DNA of 40,110 nucleotides from a virus. Shown one piece after another: positions 25,213 to 32,933 of the stretch. The notes below the pieces were generated by a model, which saw only the letters and a list, made by a program, of their open reading frames with translations, was not told the DNA's origin and did no database searches. The position numbers were made by a program, and so were the translations under genes. The first letter of the stretch is position 1, and every line of letters begins with the position of its first letter. The stretch is taken from IMG/VR virus record IMGVR_UViG_3300010885_038891, positions 1 to 40,110 of that record; one strand, written 5' to 3'.

Positions 25213-25511
25213 CGGATATTAGTGGGTTTTGCGTATACAGTACCCCCTTCCGTTAATTGAAGGGCGCTTACTCTCCATTTCCCAGATACATCTGCTGGAA
25301 CTTTAAATGGAATAGGAGTAAAAGGTGGAATGGGGGTACTTGCCGAAGTGGCAACCGCGTCTTCTCCGATTTCAACATAACAAGAAGTAGTGGACCAAAT
25401 TAATACACCTTCGGGACCTGCTGACCATCCACTTGTTGAACCTGCTGTTCCAGTATAAGCTACACTTTGAGCAGGAAATGTAGCATTCGCTGCCGGATTG
25501 AATAATTCCAT
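25209..25511 (-). CDS. Small beta-rich structural protein
   Basis: A 100-residue protein with the pattern GPEGVLIWSTTSCYVEIGED, PIPPFTPIPFKVPADVSGKW, then RVSALQLTEGGTVYAKP. It looks like a small jelly-roll or Ig-like module. Proteins of this kind are often found next to portal genes as head-completion or decoration proteins. AAGGA lies 7 bases before the ATG. Exact role unknown. Confidence 0.65.
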   Translation of the reverse strand: MELFNPAANATFPAQSVAYTGTAGSTSGWSAGPEGVLIWSTTSCYVEIGEDAVATSASTPIPPFTPIPFKVPADVSGKWRVSALQLTEGGTVYAKPTNIR

Positions 25512-25547
25512 GAAAATATCCTTAGATTGAACAATATTGTCATCATC

Positions 25548-27659
25548 CTACACTTGTTCAGGTACTCCTTCAACTGGTTCTTGAACTGAAGGTAATGCGG
25601 GCTCTTCAATATCCGTACTTCCACCAATATCTCCTGTTTCCATCATGCTATGAATTGTACCTATTACGATTTGCTGAATCTGGTCTTCATCTAATCCTGA
25701 TTGAATTTGAGCCAATCTTTTTGTTTCAGCGTCATAAGCTTTTATTTTTAATTCTTGAGCTTCAAAAGACTGACTAATGTTGATAAGCATTTGCTGAGAT
25801 TTTTGTACTTCTTCCCCAAGCATTTGAATTTGTTTTTGAGCAGCTTGTAGTTGAGGAGATTCATCTTCATCCGAAATTAAGGAAGGATCGATTGTTTTAG
25901 CAAAACGCTTTGCAATCTCTTGAGCACCTGGCCAATCCATATTCTTAATGAATAAATCACCTGCTACTGCCCATAATTCAGGATTACCTTGTAATAATTG
26001 AGCCATTGATTCAAGTGATTCTTGGCGTTTGGTTAAGTAACTCGGACCTGTCGTTACGCATACATCATATGTCCCCACTCCAGGATTATAAATTTTGTCA
26101 ATGACGTTACCTTCCTCATCCAGTATCTTTTTAACAGGTTCTGGTTGATCAGGATTAATTTTAATCATGGATGATATTTTATCTTCCCCAATGATACGAG
26201 CGATACGTTCAGTATCGTAGATTTTAGGAACAAGATCGATAATCTGACGGGTTAAATATCTGACACCTCGTGCATAATTATCAACGTAATGATATGTACC
26301 AGTGTCAACTTGTCTTTCACGAGCGAGAATAGCTTTTCCCGATCGTTCATTTGATGTTTGACCTAAACTCGAATCATATTGCCCAGTTGCGGCCTTAATA
26401 TCATCAGACGCACCTAATTTAGCTTGAATTAGACCTGTTTGTGCTAAAGGAGGTTGTGCGCGTTGAGGAAGAGGTAAAACCTGATTATTTGCATCTGTAA
26501 CGTTTGCATTAACTTCAAGATAAGGATAGTTAACCGTGTTGGCTGTTTTCCATTGATTTTCGTATCCTTCAAATTGTCCACCATATCCGATAAAAGGGGC
26601 TTTTGGAGCTAATGCTAGCATCTCTGCTTCTTGACTCACCCAATAATTATACATTCTTTGAGGGTCTTTAGCATTGCGTACAATACCCGATATATATTTT
26701 CTACCTTGAATGAGAAACTCATTACCGATAATACGAACAATAGGAATATATTTTCCAGGCCATTCACCTTTTTCTAAAATTTCATACCCATTTATTTTAC
26801 ACCATTTAACTTTTTCAGTTCTAACTTGTCTTTGTCTGATGTGTGTACCAAACTGCATTAAATTTTGAAAATCTTCATCTGTTCCTTTAAAGCTAGTAGC
26901 GCCCCCTTCATACAGATTAAGAGTTTTCATTTCATAATCAACATAGAAGTATTCCGCAATTCGAATAAGATCTTTATTTACCCATCCTGATAATGTTTCA
27001 TCTCCTACCCCTGCATCCTGAACACTGGAAATAGGGTCTGAGTCGGGCCATATTGATTTATATTCTTTAGGTGTCATTTCTTGAGTAATAAACGCCCATT
27101 TAGCATCTGATCCACAAGGATCTTGGATCATAGGATCCAGGTAGACACTAAAGCTATTTTGAATCCTCCCAATGAAAATATCTTGATTAAATGTTTTATC
27201 ATCGCAGAATTTAGTAAGAAGACGAACATATCCTTCACCATGAGCAACTTGATTCCCACATGCTGTGTCATAAGCAACATCTGCGTCACTAATATACTCA
27301 ATATGGCGAACCATACCATCTAAAATTTCTGCTACTTCAACATCGGCACCATCGTCGGCAGGAATAACTTTTCCAGAAGGTCTATTTTGACGTTGGTCAT
27401 TGGTTATCTGGTTAACGTGTTGAGGAAGTTTGTTAATAGTTAAACAAGGTCGAGCGGAAATGTTTTGTCCGCCTTGTGCCGATCTTGTATTGAGTACATC
27501 GTCAGGCCATTGAAAACGATTATCCGATGAACCTGCCAAAAATCTCAAATCATCTACTTGATCTATACGTGTATTAGAATATGCCCCCAGGACTGTTTCA
27601 AATCTTTCCCTGGCTACGGATAATATTTCTTCTTCGGTATCTTTTTTAGGATTCTTCAT
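25548..27659 (-). CDS. Portal protein, P22 gp1-like
   Basis: A 703-residue portal subunit, the twelve-fold ring through which DNA enters and leaves the head. The N-terminal part (RPCLTINKLPQHVNQITNDQ; RPSGKVIPADDGADVEVAEI) and IEYISDADVAYDTACGNQ are hallmarks of the P22 portal family, and length agrees with P22 gp1. The region around 380-460 (QTSNERSGKAILARERQVDT) is the wing/stem, and the C-terminal 120 residues are a Q/E-rich coiled coil like the P22 barrel. It follows terL with a 9-base gap, and no good ribosome site is visible. Confidence 0.9.
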   Translation of the reverse strand: MKNPKKDTEEEILSVARERFETVLGAYSNTRIDQVDDLRFLAGSSDNRFQWPDDVLNTRSAQGGQNISARPCLTINKLPQHVNQITNDQRQNRPSGKVIPADDGADVEVAEILDGMVRHIEYISDADVAYDTACGNQVAHGEGYVRLLTKFCDDKTFNQDIFIGRIQNSFSVYLDPMIQDPCGSDAKWAFITQEMTPKEYKSIWPDSDPISSVQDAGVGDETLSGWVNKDLIRIAEYFYVDYEMKTLNLYEGGATSFKGTDEDFQNLMQFGTHIRQRQVRTEKVKWCKINGYEILEKGEWPGKYIPIVRIIGNEFLIQGRKYISGIVRNAKDPQRMYNYWVSQEAEMLALAPKAPFIGYGGQFEGYENQWKTANTVNYPYLEVNANVTDANNQVLPLPQRAQPPLAQTGLIQAKLGASDDIKAATGQYDSSLGQTSNERSGKAILARERQVDTGTYHYVDNYARGVRYLTRQIIDLVPKIYDTERIARIIGEDKISSMIKINPDQPEPVKKILDEEGNVIDKIYNPGVGTYDVCVTTGPSYLTKRQESLESMAQLLQGNPELWAVAGDLFIKNMDWPGAQEIAKRFAKTIDPSLISDEDESPQLQAAQKQIQMLGEEVQKSQQMLINISQSFEAQELKIKAYDAETKRLAQIQSGLDEDQIQQIVIGTIHSMMETGDIGGSTDIEEPALPSVQEPVEGVPEQV

Positions 27660-27668
27660 GAAAGTATA

Positions 27669-29198
27669 TTACGCGGACATCCAGGAAGTCGCAACTCCTT
27701 TTTCCGACATTGTAATTCGTTGGACTATTCTTGTTTCATGTTTAAGATGTGCCACATCAAATGCAAAAGTTAAAGTAAACGCATCCGCGGAATCTGGAGA
27801 CGCAATTCCCTTACTTCTCATCTCTTCTTTACTTTCCACTAATACTGCCCCTTTCGAGTTAAATTTTTTCTTAGGTGCCAATAAGTCACGTTTTAAAACT
27901 TTATCGTTAGGGATACTACCTGTTTTTAGCCAAGTTTTACCCGCTGTCCAAATTTCCGCTCTTTTATTGGCTAATTGTGCCGGTTTTTTAGATTTCCAAG
28001 ACGAGTTAACTGCTCGAACCACTTTATATCGTTGTTCATGGAGTCTATCGATTATGCCCACCCCGAGTCCTCCCTCGTCAATATTTACCATAGCTGGATT
28101 ATATTCTCGGATAATGTCAATTACTCGACCTACGATACTCATGGTACCTTCTTTATATCGCAATATTTTTGTTATTTGTCTACCTTGTCTAAACACAATG
28201 GCGGTACTGTCTCTACCTTTACCACCGGAAGGGTCTACCCCTACGATCAATGGTGCTGTTTTATCTAGTTCAACTTTACGTTTACATGCTTCTTCGATAT
28301 CAAAAGCCGACATGAATTGATCTTCTCCAATATCAGGAGGTAACCCGTAAACTTCAACTCGGGCTTCATCCGAGTCTTCACCGTACTCTTGCATAATTTC
28401 TTCATAAATACGTTTATCGGTATCTTCGACATCTCTGGCATCAATTGTATGTGTATTCCAAAATTCACTTTTGTTATTAAAACATTCGTGGAAGTATCCA
28501 GTATTGCGCCGAGGGTTAGAAAAGGCAAACCAATATCTATCGGGAATCTTTTCAGTAAAGTATCCTTTGGCTACCGCCCAAATCGAATCGGGGATACCCG
28601 AAGCTTCATCGAATATCAACATAACCCCGTCATGGTTGTGAACTCCCGCATACGAGTCGGGATTCTCTTCACTCCATAATTTACCTTCAGCACCCCAATA
28701 CCGTGTTCCTTTTTTCAAATCCCGTTCCACTAAATCAGTTAACCATTTAGCGGGAACAAGACGAGTGGCGGAAATCTCCCACCAATGGGAATGGATACAC
28801 ATGATCGACCATTTGGTTAACTCACCCCATGTGACCGAACGTAACTGGTTTTCACTATTTGCGCTTACAATCACACTGGATCCAATTCGCGTGGTTAGCA
28901 TCCATAAGATTAACCACGCGATCAAACAAGATTTACCAATCCCCCGCCCAGACCGAATGGCTTCTTTAATGACGTCGAAATCAATCTGACCTTTATTTAC
29001 AAGAATGTGTGCTTTTATTTTACGAAGTATTTTAGTTTGCCATTTACGAGGTCCAGTTTTAAATTCCAAAGGGGTGTTTTTCTCACCCCATGGAAATGCG
29101 TATCGGACAAATAGTTCAGGATCATCTCGTAATACAGACGACCATAAATTAGTCATTAACGTTTGTTCCTCTTTAGCTGAGTAAATAGGTTTTTGCAT
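27669..29198 (-). CDS. terL: Terminase large subunit
   Basis: The DNA-packaging motor and nuclease, 509 residues. The ATPase half has Walker A GRGIGKS (84-90), Walker B VMLIFDEA (192-199) and the coupling block FAFSNPRRNTGYF. The nuclease half has GVDPSGGKGRD (D322), NIDEGGLG (D374) and SPDSADAF (D469, D472), the three-metal RNase H-like site. It is adjacent to terS, sharing TAATG at the overlap, and followed by the portal gene. It belongs to the broad group found in P22-like and related phages; whether it cuts by headful or at a cos site cannot be told from the protein alone. Confidence 0.92.
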   Translation of the reverse strand: MQKPIYSAKEEQTLMTNLWSSVLRDDPELFVRYAFPWGEKNTPLEFKTGPRKWQTKILRKIKAHILVNKGQIDFDVIKEAIRSGRGIGKSCLIAWLILWMLTTRIGSSVIVSANSENQLRSVTWGELTKWSIMCIHSHWWEISATRLVPAKWLTDLVERDLKKGTRYWGAEGKLWSEENPDSYAGVHNHDGVMLIFDEASGIPDSIWAVAKGYFTEKIPDRYWFAFSNPRRNTGYFHECFNNKSEFWNTHTIDARDVEDTDKRIYEEIMQEYGEDSDEARVEVYGLPPDIGEDQFMSAFDIEEACKRKVELDKTAPLIVGVDPSGGKGRDSTAIVFRQGRQITKILRYKEGTMSIVGRVIDIIREYNPAMVNIDEGGLGVGIIDRLHEQRYKVVRAVNSSWKSKKPAQLANKRAEIWTAGKTWLKTGSIPNDKVLKRDLLAPKKKFNSKGAVLVESKEEMRSKGIASPDSADAFTLTFAFDVAHLKHETRIVQRITMSEKGVATSWMSA

Positions 29199-29836
29199 TA
29201 TGTGATTTCTTCATAGTCGGCATCAAGGATTTCATCATGCGATTTCGAGTGGTCAGAATGAGTGGATCCCTCGTTTAAATATGTAGGAATTTGTATTCTC
29301 TTTTGAGCATCTGCTAATGCAGTGGATATGCTGATTACACCAACCTCTACTTGTTTGGTTTCACCAAATCGTTTTTTATCCCATATTCCTATAAGGTGTT
29401 TACGGGTTTCAATTCGAAGTTTAGATCTAGCAATATCTTCCAATTCATTGTCTTCCCCATCTGCTATGGAAATCATCTCAGACGAAATAATTTCAGCGCC
29501 TATTGCTTGTGCCTCATAATATTGTTCTTTGCGACTAGACGAGCGAATAATCCACCGCATAAAGTCACCCTTATTGATATCCCGTACATCTTTTTCCAAA
29601 ATAGCACTTAATGGAATACCCTGAGAAACTTTGTCTATGACAATCGGAAACATCAATTCAAATTGAAGTCGGGTTAATTCTAATTGTGTAGGAGTTGCCT
29701 TGATATTTGGGTCTTCGACGGTCAACCAATCAGGAAGAGGTGTTTCACGATTCATCTGATTTATCCATTGGTGATTTTCCAAAAATATAAAAAATTTTTC
29801 AGCGAAATCGCGGTTGTTCCGCCGATTTTTCACCAT
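29198..29836 (-). CDS. terS: Terminase small subunit
   Basis: A 212-residue DNA-recognition subunit of terminase. The block SAILEKDVRDINKGDFMRWI carries the helix-turn-helix-like DNA-binding part. It is followed by EAQAIGAEIISSEMISIADG and LRIETRKHLIGIWDKKRFGE, which is the standard small-terminase core. The C-terminus is acidic and probably disordered. The start is uncertain: ATG 29836 lacks a good ribosome site, and ATG 29755 is an alternative that keeps the core. It is the first gene of the late operon, next to a GC-rich element that may be the packaging site. Confidence 0.82.
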   Translation of the reverse strand: MVKNRRNNRDFAEKFFIFLENHQWINQMNRETPLPDWLTVEDPNIKATPTQLELTRLQFELMFPIVIDKVSQGIPLSAILEKDVRDINKGDFMRWIIRSSSRKEQYYEAQAIGAEIISSEMISIADGEDNELEDIARSKLRIETRKHLIGIWDKKRFGETKQVEVGVISISTALADAQKRIQIPTYLNEGSTHSDHSKSHDEILDADYEEIT

Positions 29837-29840
29837 CTTC

Positions 29841-29870
29841 AGGGCCCTGTCCCCCCCCGGGCTCCGGGGT
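29841..29870. other. GC-rich palindromic element, candidate packaging site
   Basis: In an AT-rich genome this short stretch holds a perfect palindrome, AGGGCCCT, a run of eight C's, and a CCCGG/CCGGG inverted repeat. It lies 5 bases upstream of the terS ATG. Cos or pac sites often sit beside terS and are GC-rich, but P22-type phages have pac inside terS, so this is only a candidate. Confidence 0.35.
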
Positions 29871-29927
29871 ACTGATTATCACTGAACACGCGTCATGAAG
29901 CCACGTTTCCTATCCCTGATCATCAGT
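29871..29927. repeat. Imperfect 11-bp inverted repeat
   Basis: ACTGATTATCA (29871-29881) pairs with TGATCATCAGT (29917-29927) with one mismatch. The right arm also contains the short palindrome CTGAT-C-ATCAG. It lies in the leader ahead of terS and could be a protein site or an RNA hairpin. Confidence 0.55.
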
Positions 29928-29931
29928 GCAC

Positions 29932-29969
29932 CCACGATCCGTGAAAAGGGGAATAAACGCGGATCGTGG
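29932..29969. repeat. Perfect 10-bp inverted repeat
   Basis: CCACGATCCG (29932-29941) and CGGATCGTGG (29960-29969) are exact inverted copies around an 18-base centre. No T run follows on either strand, so a simple terminator is unlikely. It lies in the 5' leader of the late transcript and may be an operator, a replication site or an antitermination-type RNA element. Confidence 0.65.
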
Positions 29970-30021
29970 ATTATGTGGGTCAGTGGAGGTTTTAACCATC
30001 CTCTGTCTCAACGTTATATAG

Positions 30022-30048
30022 AGTATCACGTATCATAGGTAGTGTCAA
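30022..30048 (-). promoter_or_regulatory. Candidate promoter of the late operon
   Basis: On the minus strand a perfect TTGACA (30043-30048) is followed after only 15 bases by GATACT (30022-30027). A TATATA at 30015-30020 has a 22-base spacer, which is too long. The non-optimal spacing fits a promoter that needs an activator. It would give a leader of about 180 bases before terS. Confidence 0.45.
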
Positions 30049-30093
30049 TCACTTGTTGGACGAATATAGACAAAAACCAGTGAAAACCTTGAT

Positions 30094-30259
30094 ACGTGGT
30101 AAACACGTGGTACTAGTGGTAACTATACGTGGTAAAAATCACCCCAAATATCCACGAAAAACGTGAAAAAGTGAATGCGTGGTTCTGAAAAACGTGAATG
30201 CGTGGTGAGATTTGAGCGAAAAAGCAAATGCGTGGTGGCACGTGGTAACTCGACGTGGT
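30094..30259 (+). repeat. Iteron-like cluster of CGTGGT repeats
   Basis: Eight direct copies of CGTGGT lie in 166 bases. Five read ACGTGGT (at 30094, 30105, 30127, 30240, 30253) and three TGCGTGGT (at 30176, 30199, 30229). A variant AGTGGT is at 30115, and ACGTGAA occurs twice between the copies. An inverted copy lies at 30374-30380, just upstream of the early promoter. Several spacings are near one or two helical turns (11, 22, 23). This is the layout of origin iterons or of a regulator-binding cluster. Confidence 0.75.
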
Positions 30260-30304
30260 TTTCTGGTACAACTTCATCCCATTTCTTAGATCTCAGATTT
30301 TAGT

Positions 30305-30336
30305 ATTTTTAAATTCGACTTTTTTAATTTAAAAAT
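30305..30336. repeat. AT-rich 11-bp inverted repeat, possible unwinding element
   Basis: ATTTTTAAATT and AATTTAAAAAT pair perfectly around a 10-base centre. The block is almost pure A and T and lies next to the iteron-like cluster, as a DNA-unwinding element would. The T runs on both sides would also permit a weak bidirectional terminator. Confidence 0.6.
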
Positions 30337-30338
30337 CA

Positions 30339-30368
30339 CGTTTCGGGGAAACGGGTACATTTTGTACC
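30339..30368. repeat. Two adjacent small hairpins
   Basis: CGTTTC-GGG-GAAACG (30339-30353) is followed directly by GGTACA-TTT-TGTACC (30354-30368). Each has a 6-bp perfect stem and a 3-base loop. They lie between the AT-rich element and the early promoter and could be protein sites or single-strand initiation structures. Confidence 0.6.
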
Positions 30369-30399
30369 GCGTAACCACGTACCCCTAAAAAGAATAGGT

Positions 30400-30428
30400 T
30401 TGACAATAGTCACCAGTGGGTATATAAT
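30400..30428 (+). promoter_or_regulatory. Consensus sigma70 promoter of the early block
   Basis: TTGACA (30400-30405), a 17-bp spacer and TATAAT (30423-30428) are a perfect consensus match. Transcription would begin near 30435 and run through the early genes toward the window end and across the circle junction. It needs no phage factor, as expected for the first promoter used after injection. Confidence 0.88.
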
Positions 30429-30491
30429 AGATATAGAGTTGAGACAGGGATGATCAAGACTCATCTATATAATAGAAAGGGAGAATTACTA

Positions 30492-30938
30492 ATGATAAAA
30501 ATAACAGGACCACATGAGTTTTCAGGCTGTCTAGGCTACTATGAAAAATGGAAAACAATAAAAACGATCGAATATAATCCAGATCAAGATGTGATTGAAT
30601 TAGACTGGGGCTGGAGAACAACCTTTAGGGATATAAATTCCGAATCTAGGGAGCGCGTTTATTGGATAACGGTATCTCGTAAAATAGATAAGGAGTGGGT
30701 TGAGATTATGGACGAGTGGTTTTACTTTAAATCAGAGGCTAAATATTTCATGGCCTTACTGTCCCCTACTGAGTTTGTGAACGTCTCTAATTGTAGCCAG
30801 GAGACTTTGACTAGGTTAAATCGGGAATTCGCCAGAACCGGAAACGTTATAGGAATAAAATGCGTCAATGACGCGGTCAATGCCTATATTAAAATTGAGG
30901 AATACAATTCAAAAAAACAACTTGCAGGAGTAAATTAA
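30492..30938 (+). CDS. First early protein, unknown
   Basis: A 148-residue protein I do not recognise. It is rich in W, Y and charged residues (YYEKWKTIKTIEYNPDQ; LDWGWRTTF; EWVEIMDEWFYF), with an alpha/beta look and no membrane segment. The frame is open from an ATG at 30450, but the ATG chosen has AAGGGAG 8 bases before it. It is the first gene behind the consensus promoter, where phages often place host-takeover or anti-defence genes. Its stop TAA abuts the next ATG. Confidence 0.7.
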   Translation: MIKITGPHEFSGCLGYYEKWKTIKTIEYNPDQDVIELDWGWRTTFRDINSESRERVYWITVSRKIDKEWVEIMDEWFYFKSEAKYFMALLSPTEFVNVSNCSQETLTRLNREFARTGNVIGIKCVNDAVNAYIKIEEYNSKKQLAGVN

Positions 30939-31352
30939 ATGAAAATCAGAAATAAATACGGCGAATTCTGTACAGCTAGAGAGTTTTGGGATGAGTTGAC
31001 AAATGGGTCAGTAAAAATACTAGAATGCCCCTTTTATTATTGGTATTGGCATTCATACAATTACGCCGTAAAAGCCGATTTTGAAAGCGAAATAAATAAA
31101 TTTAAAATACAACTCAGTATTTTATCTAATACTGCTATTGATGTAATTTATTCTCATGAATTGTCCGACTCTAAAATACAAATAAACCCGAATTATACAA
31201 TATCTGTTTTACGACCAGAAACCTGGTTAGACGATATAAATAATACTATTGAGGAGCAAATGCAACGGTATAAAAAACATATTATAAATGTTTCTGAGTA
31301 CAATAAATCGGTGGAACTTTTATCAACTATCACAGAAATTGAGGAGAATTAA
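30939..31352 (+). CDS. Early protein, unknown
   Basis: A 137-residue protein of unknown function with many aromatic residues near the N-terminus (CPFYYWYWHSYNYAV) and a mostly helical C-terminal half. No membrane helix or enzyme motif is seen. GGAG lies 8 bases before the ATG. The start codon directly follows the stop of the gene upstream, and its own stop directly precedes the next ATG. Confidence 0.7.
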   Translation: MKIRNKYGEFCTAREFWDELTNGSVKILECPFYYWYWHSYNYAVKADFESEINKFKIQLSILSNTAIDVIYSHELSDSKIQINPNYTISVLRPETWLDDINNTIEEQMQRYKKHIINVSEYNKSVELLSTITEIEEN

Positions 31353-31574
31353 ATGCATAGCTTAGATCGCGCAATAAAAGTTCATATTGATGAAATAAGG
31401 CCAGGGGATGTTATTTTTCATAACGGTGATTTTCGGACCGTAACTAAAGGCAGCATAAAAAATTGCTTATTTATGGGGAAAACGTTATTTGGGGATAACT
31501 ATAGATCTGGGACAAAGGCAGTCACAAAGTGGACACCCCCGATTTGGTTCAATGGTAAACTTTTAAATACGTAA
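31353..31574 (+). CDS. Small early protein, SH3/KOW-like
   Basis: A 73-residue protein with IRPGDVIFHNGDFRTVTKG, then a variable loop and GDNYRSGTKAVTKW, a pattern seen in small beta-barrel (SH3- or Hint-like) phage proteins. Function unknown. GAGGAG lies 6 bases before the ATG, and the stop of the preceding gene abuts it. Confidence 0.68.
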   Translation: MHSLDRAIKVHIDEIRPGDVIFHNGDFRTVTKGSIKNCLFMGKTLFGDNYRSGTKAVTKWTPPIWFNGKLLNT

Positions 31575-31614
31575 TTCACAATGAGACCGAAAGTTAAACA
31601 CGAAAGGGATTTAA

Positions 31615-32022
31615 ATGATACTTATACACTATTCACCGTGTTACCTGCCAGACGGAGAATATTATTTACAACTAGGGTTAACGGAACAAGACGCAAAATT
31701 TCGAAGTAATGATTTTAAAAACATACCATATAACTACCCAGAACCCACAATTATTAAAACTGAAAAAATTGATGGGGTTATAGTTTTAGAGGTCATGCAA
31801 TCCGACTATTCTCACGATAGAAATAGTCTTTTTAATGACTCTAAAAAGATGAACAGGGCCATGACTAAAAAAATATTGCACCCTAAAATGGCTCTCTGGA
31901 CGGTCTCAGCATTAAAGACTCACCTCCTAGATGGAGGGGAGGCAATTATTGAAGGGGAAAACTCAAAACCTGTATGGGTAAAATCGGTCAAAGAATTCGA
32001 AGAAAACGCATGTATACGCTAG
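31615..32022 (+). CDS. Early protein, unknown
   Basis: A 135-residue protein I cannot assign. It begins LIHYSPCYLPDGEYYLQLGL and has a basic central stretch (DSKKMNRAMTKKILHPKMA). No membrane segment is apparent. AAAGGG lies 6 bases before the ATG. A 40-base gap precedes it, and a ten-codon mini-ORF follows it. Confidence 0.65.
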   Translation: MILIHYSPCYLPDGEYYLQLGLTEQDAKFRSNDFKNIPYNYPEPTIIKTEKIDGVIVLEVMQSDYSHDRNSLFNDSKKMNRAMTKKILHPKMALWTVSALKTHLLDGGEAIIEGENSKPVWVKSVKEFEENACIR

Positions 32023-32044
32023 ACGAATTAAGGGAGATTAACTA

Positions 32045-32077
32045 ATGAGATCATATTGTGAAATAGAGGGTAATTAA
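32045..32077 (+). CDS. Ten-codon mini-ORF, possible leader peptide
   Basis: ATG-AGA-TCA-TAT-TGT-GAA and four more codons run to a TAA that abuts the next ATG. AAGGGAG lies 8 bases before the ATG, a better ribosome site than many real genes here have. It may couple translation to the zinc-ribbon gene. A chance ORF is possible. Confidence 0.35.
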   Translation: MRSYCEIEGN

Positions 32078-32290
32078 ATGAGCATGCGAATGACCGAATT
32101 CACTTACATTGATAAGCGTATTTTTAAATGTTCAATGGGTTTAAATATGTGCCAATGTGAACACTGCCAAAAAAAATTATACTTCGATTTTAAAGAGGTT
32201 TTCTTGGGATTATTTGATCAGTTTTTATGCTATCGTTGCAAAGAAAATGAAATTTGGAATTTCGAAATACCAAAAGAATGGATTAATTAA
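32078..32290 (+). CDS. Small probable zinc-binding protein
   Basis: A 70-residue protein with cysteine pairs MCQCEHC and CYRC about 25 residues apart, fitting a zinc ribbon. Between them is a hydrophobic, aromatic stretch (YFDFKEVFLGLFDQF). Such small phage proteins often bind host RNA polymerase or other host proteins, but no specific match is evident. GAGGG lies 7 bases before the ATG. Confidence 0.65.
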   Translation: MSMRMTEFTYIDKRIFKCSMGLNMCQCEHCQKKLYFDFKEVFLGLFDQFLCYRCKENEIWNFEIPKEWIN

Positions 32291-32608
32291 ATGACATCCC
32301 GAACCCCGCTAGAGTTTATTACAGACGCCATGTCTGACAAATCAATTCACCGCCTCTTAATAGAAAGTCTTGCAGTTCTAACTGAAGATCAGCAGCTTGT
32401 TGTCGCGAAGCGGATTGGATATGTGAAGCCGCTAATTTGTGATGCTTGCAAGCAATCGATAAAAATTCCTAGCCCCGACCCCGATGATTTCTCATTTGAC
32501 CCTGAGGAGTTTGATAATGACGAGCTTAGAGATTTACTTGAAGCGGATTCTTCGGAGCTTATCACATATGATGATGATTTACACACGTTTATTTTAAGGG
32601 GGTACTAA
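32291..32608 (+). CDS. Small protein with very acidic C-terminal half
   Basis: A 105-residue protein. The N-terminal half (LEFITDAMSDKSIHRLLIESLAVL-type helices) contains a CDAC pair. Residues about 60-98 hold 16 Asp/Glu and only one basic residue. This charge density resembles DNA-mimic anti-restriction proteins or acidic anti-host factors, but it could be only a disordered tail. The ATG directly follows the upstream stop codon. Confidence 0.65.
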   Translation: MTSRTPLEFITDAMSDKSIHRLLIESLAVLTEDQQLVVAKRIGYVKPLICDACKQSIKIPSPDPDDFSFDPEEFDNDELRDLLEADSSELITYDDDLHTFILRGY

Positions 32609-32736
32609 TGGACAAAGATACCACGTTCAACCTGATCCGGTTATACAATAAATCACCTGAAACTTATTTTAAGTTTGCTGGTGAACGTTCGAATTATGAA
32701 ATTATGGAGGTATTAGAATGGATAGTGAACAATTGA
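32608..32736 (+). CDS. Very small early protein, unknown
   Basis: A 42-residue frame (DKDTTFNLIRLYNKSPETY, then FKFAGERSNYEIMEVLEWI). AAGGGGG lies 5 bases before the ATG, a strong ribosome site. The ATG overlaps the last base of the preceding stop, and the 3' end overlaps the next gene by 19 bases. No motif is recognised. Confidence 0.6.
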   Translation: MDKDTTFNLIRLYNKSPETYFKFAGERSNYEIMEVLEWIVNN

Positions 32737-32933
32737 AAAAGGAAGTAGAGGAAAAACTTAGGCTATTACAACTTTTCGAAAATTCGATATTCAAGGGATT
32801 GGCTACACCTATGAATGAGTCGCTCATACTCTTTTATTTGCTTACCTACCACACCAAATGTTGTGCGTGTATATGTAAAACCTTGGGTATACCATTTACG
32901 TATCATCTTAATAGTGAGGACAATGAACAATGA
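32718..32933 (+). CDS. Small early protein, unknown
   Basis: A 71-residue protein with an N-terminal charged helix (SEQLKKEVEEKLRLLQLFEN) and a cysteine cluster (HTKCCACICKTLG) that could bind a metal. GGAGG lies 7 bases before the ATG. It overlaps the glycosyltransferase gene at ATGA, which suggests co-translation. Confidence 0.62.
   Translation: MDSEQLKKEVEEKLRLLQLFENSIFKGLATPMNESLILFYLLTYHTKCCACICKTLGIPFTYHLNSEDNEQ

Noticed and set aside
29932-29969. Intrinsic terminator
   Set aside because: The 10-bp inverted repeat has an 18-base loop and no T run on either strand.
31580-31708. Alternative frame of about 42 codons overlapping the gene at 31615
   Set aside because: It lacks a ribosome site, while the gene at 31615 has a good one.
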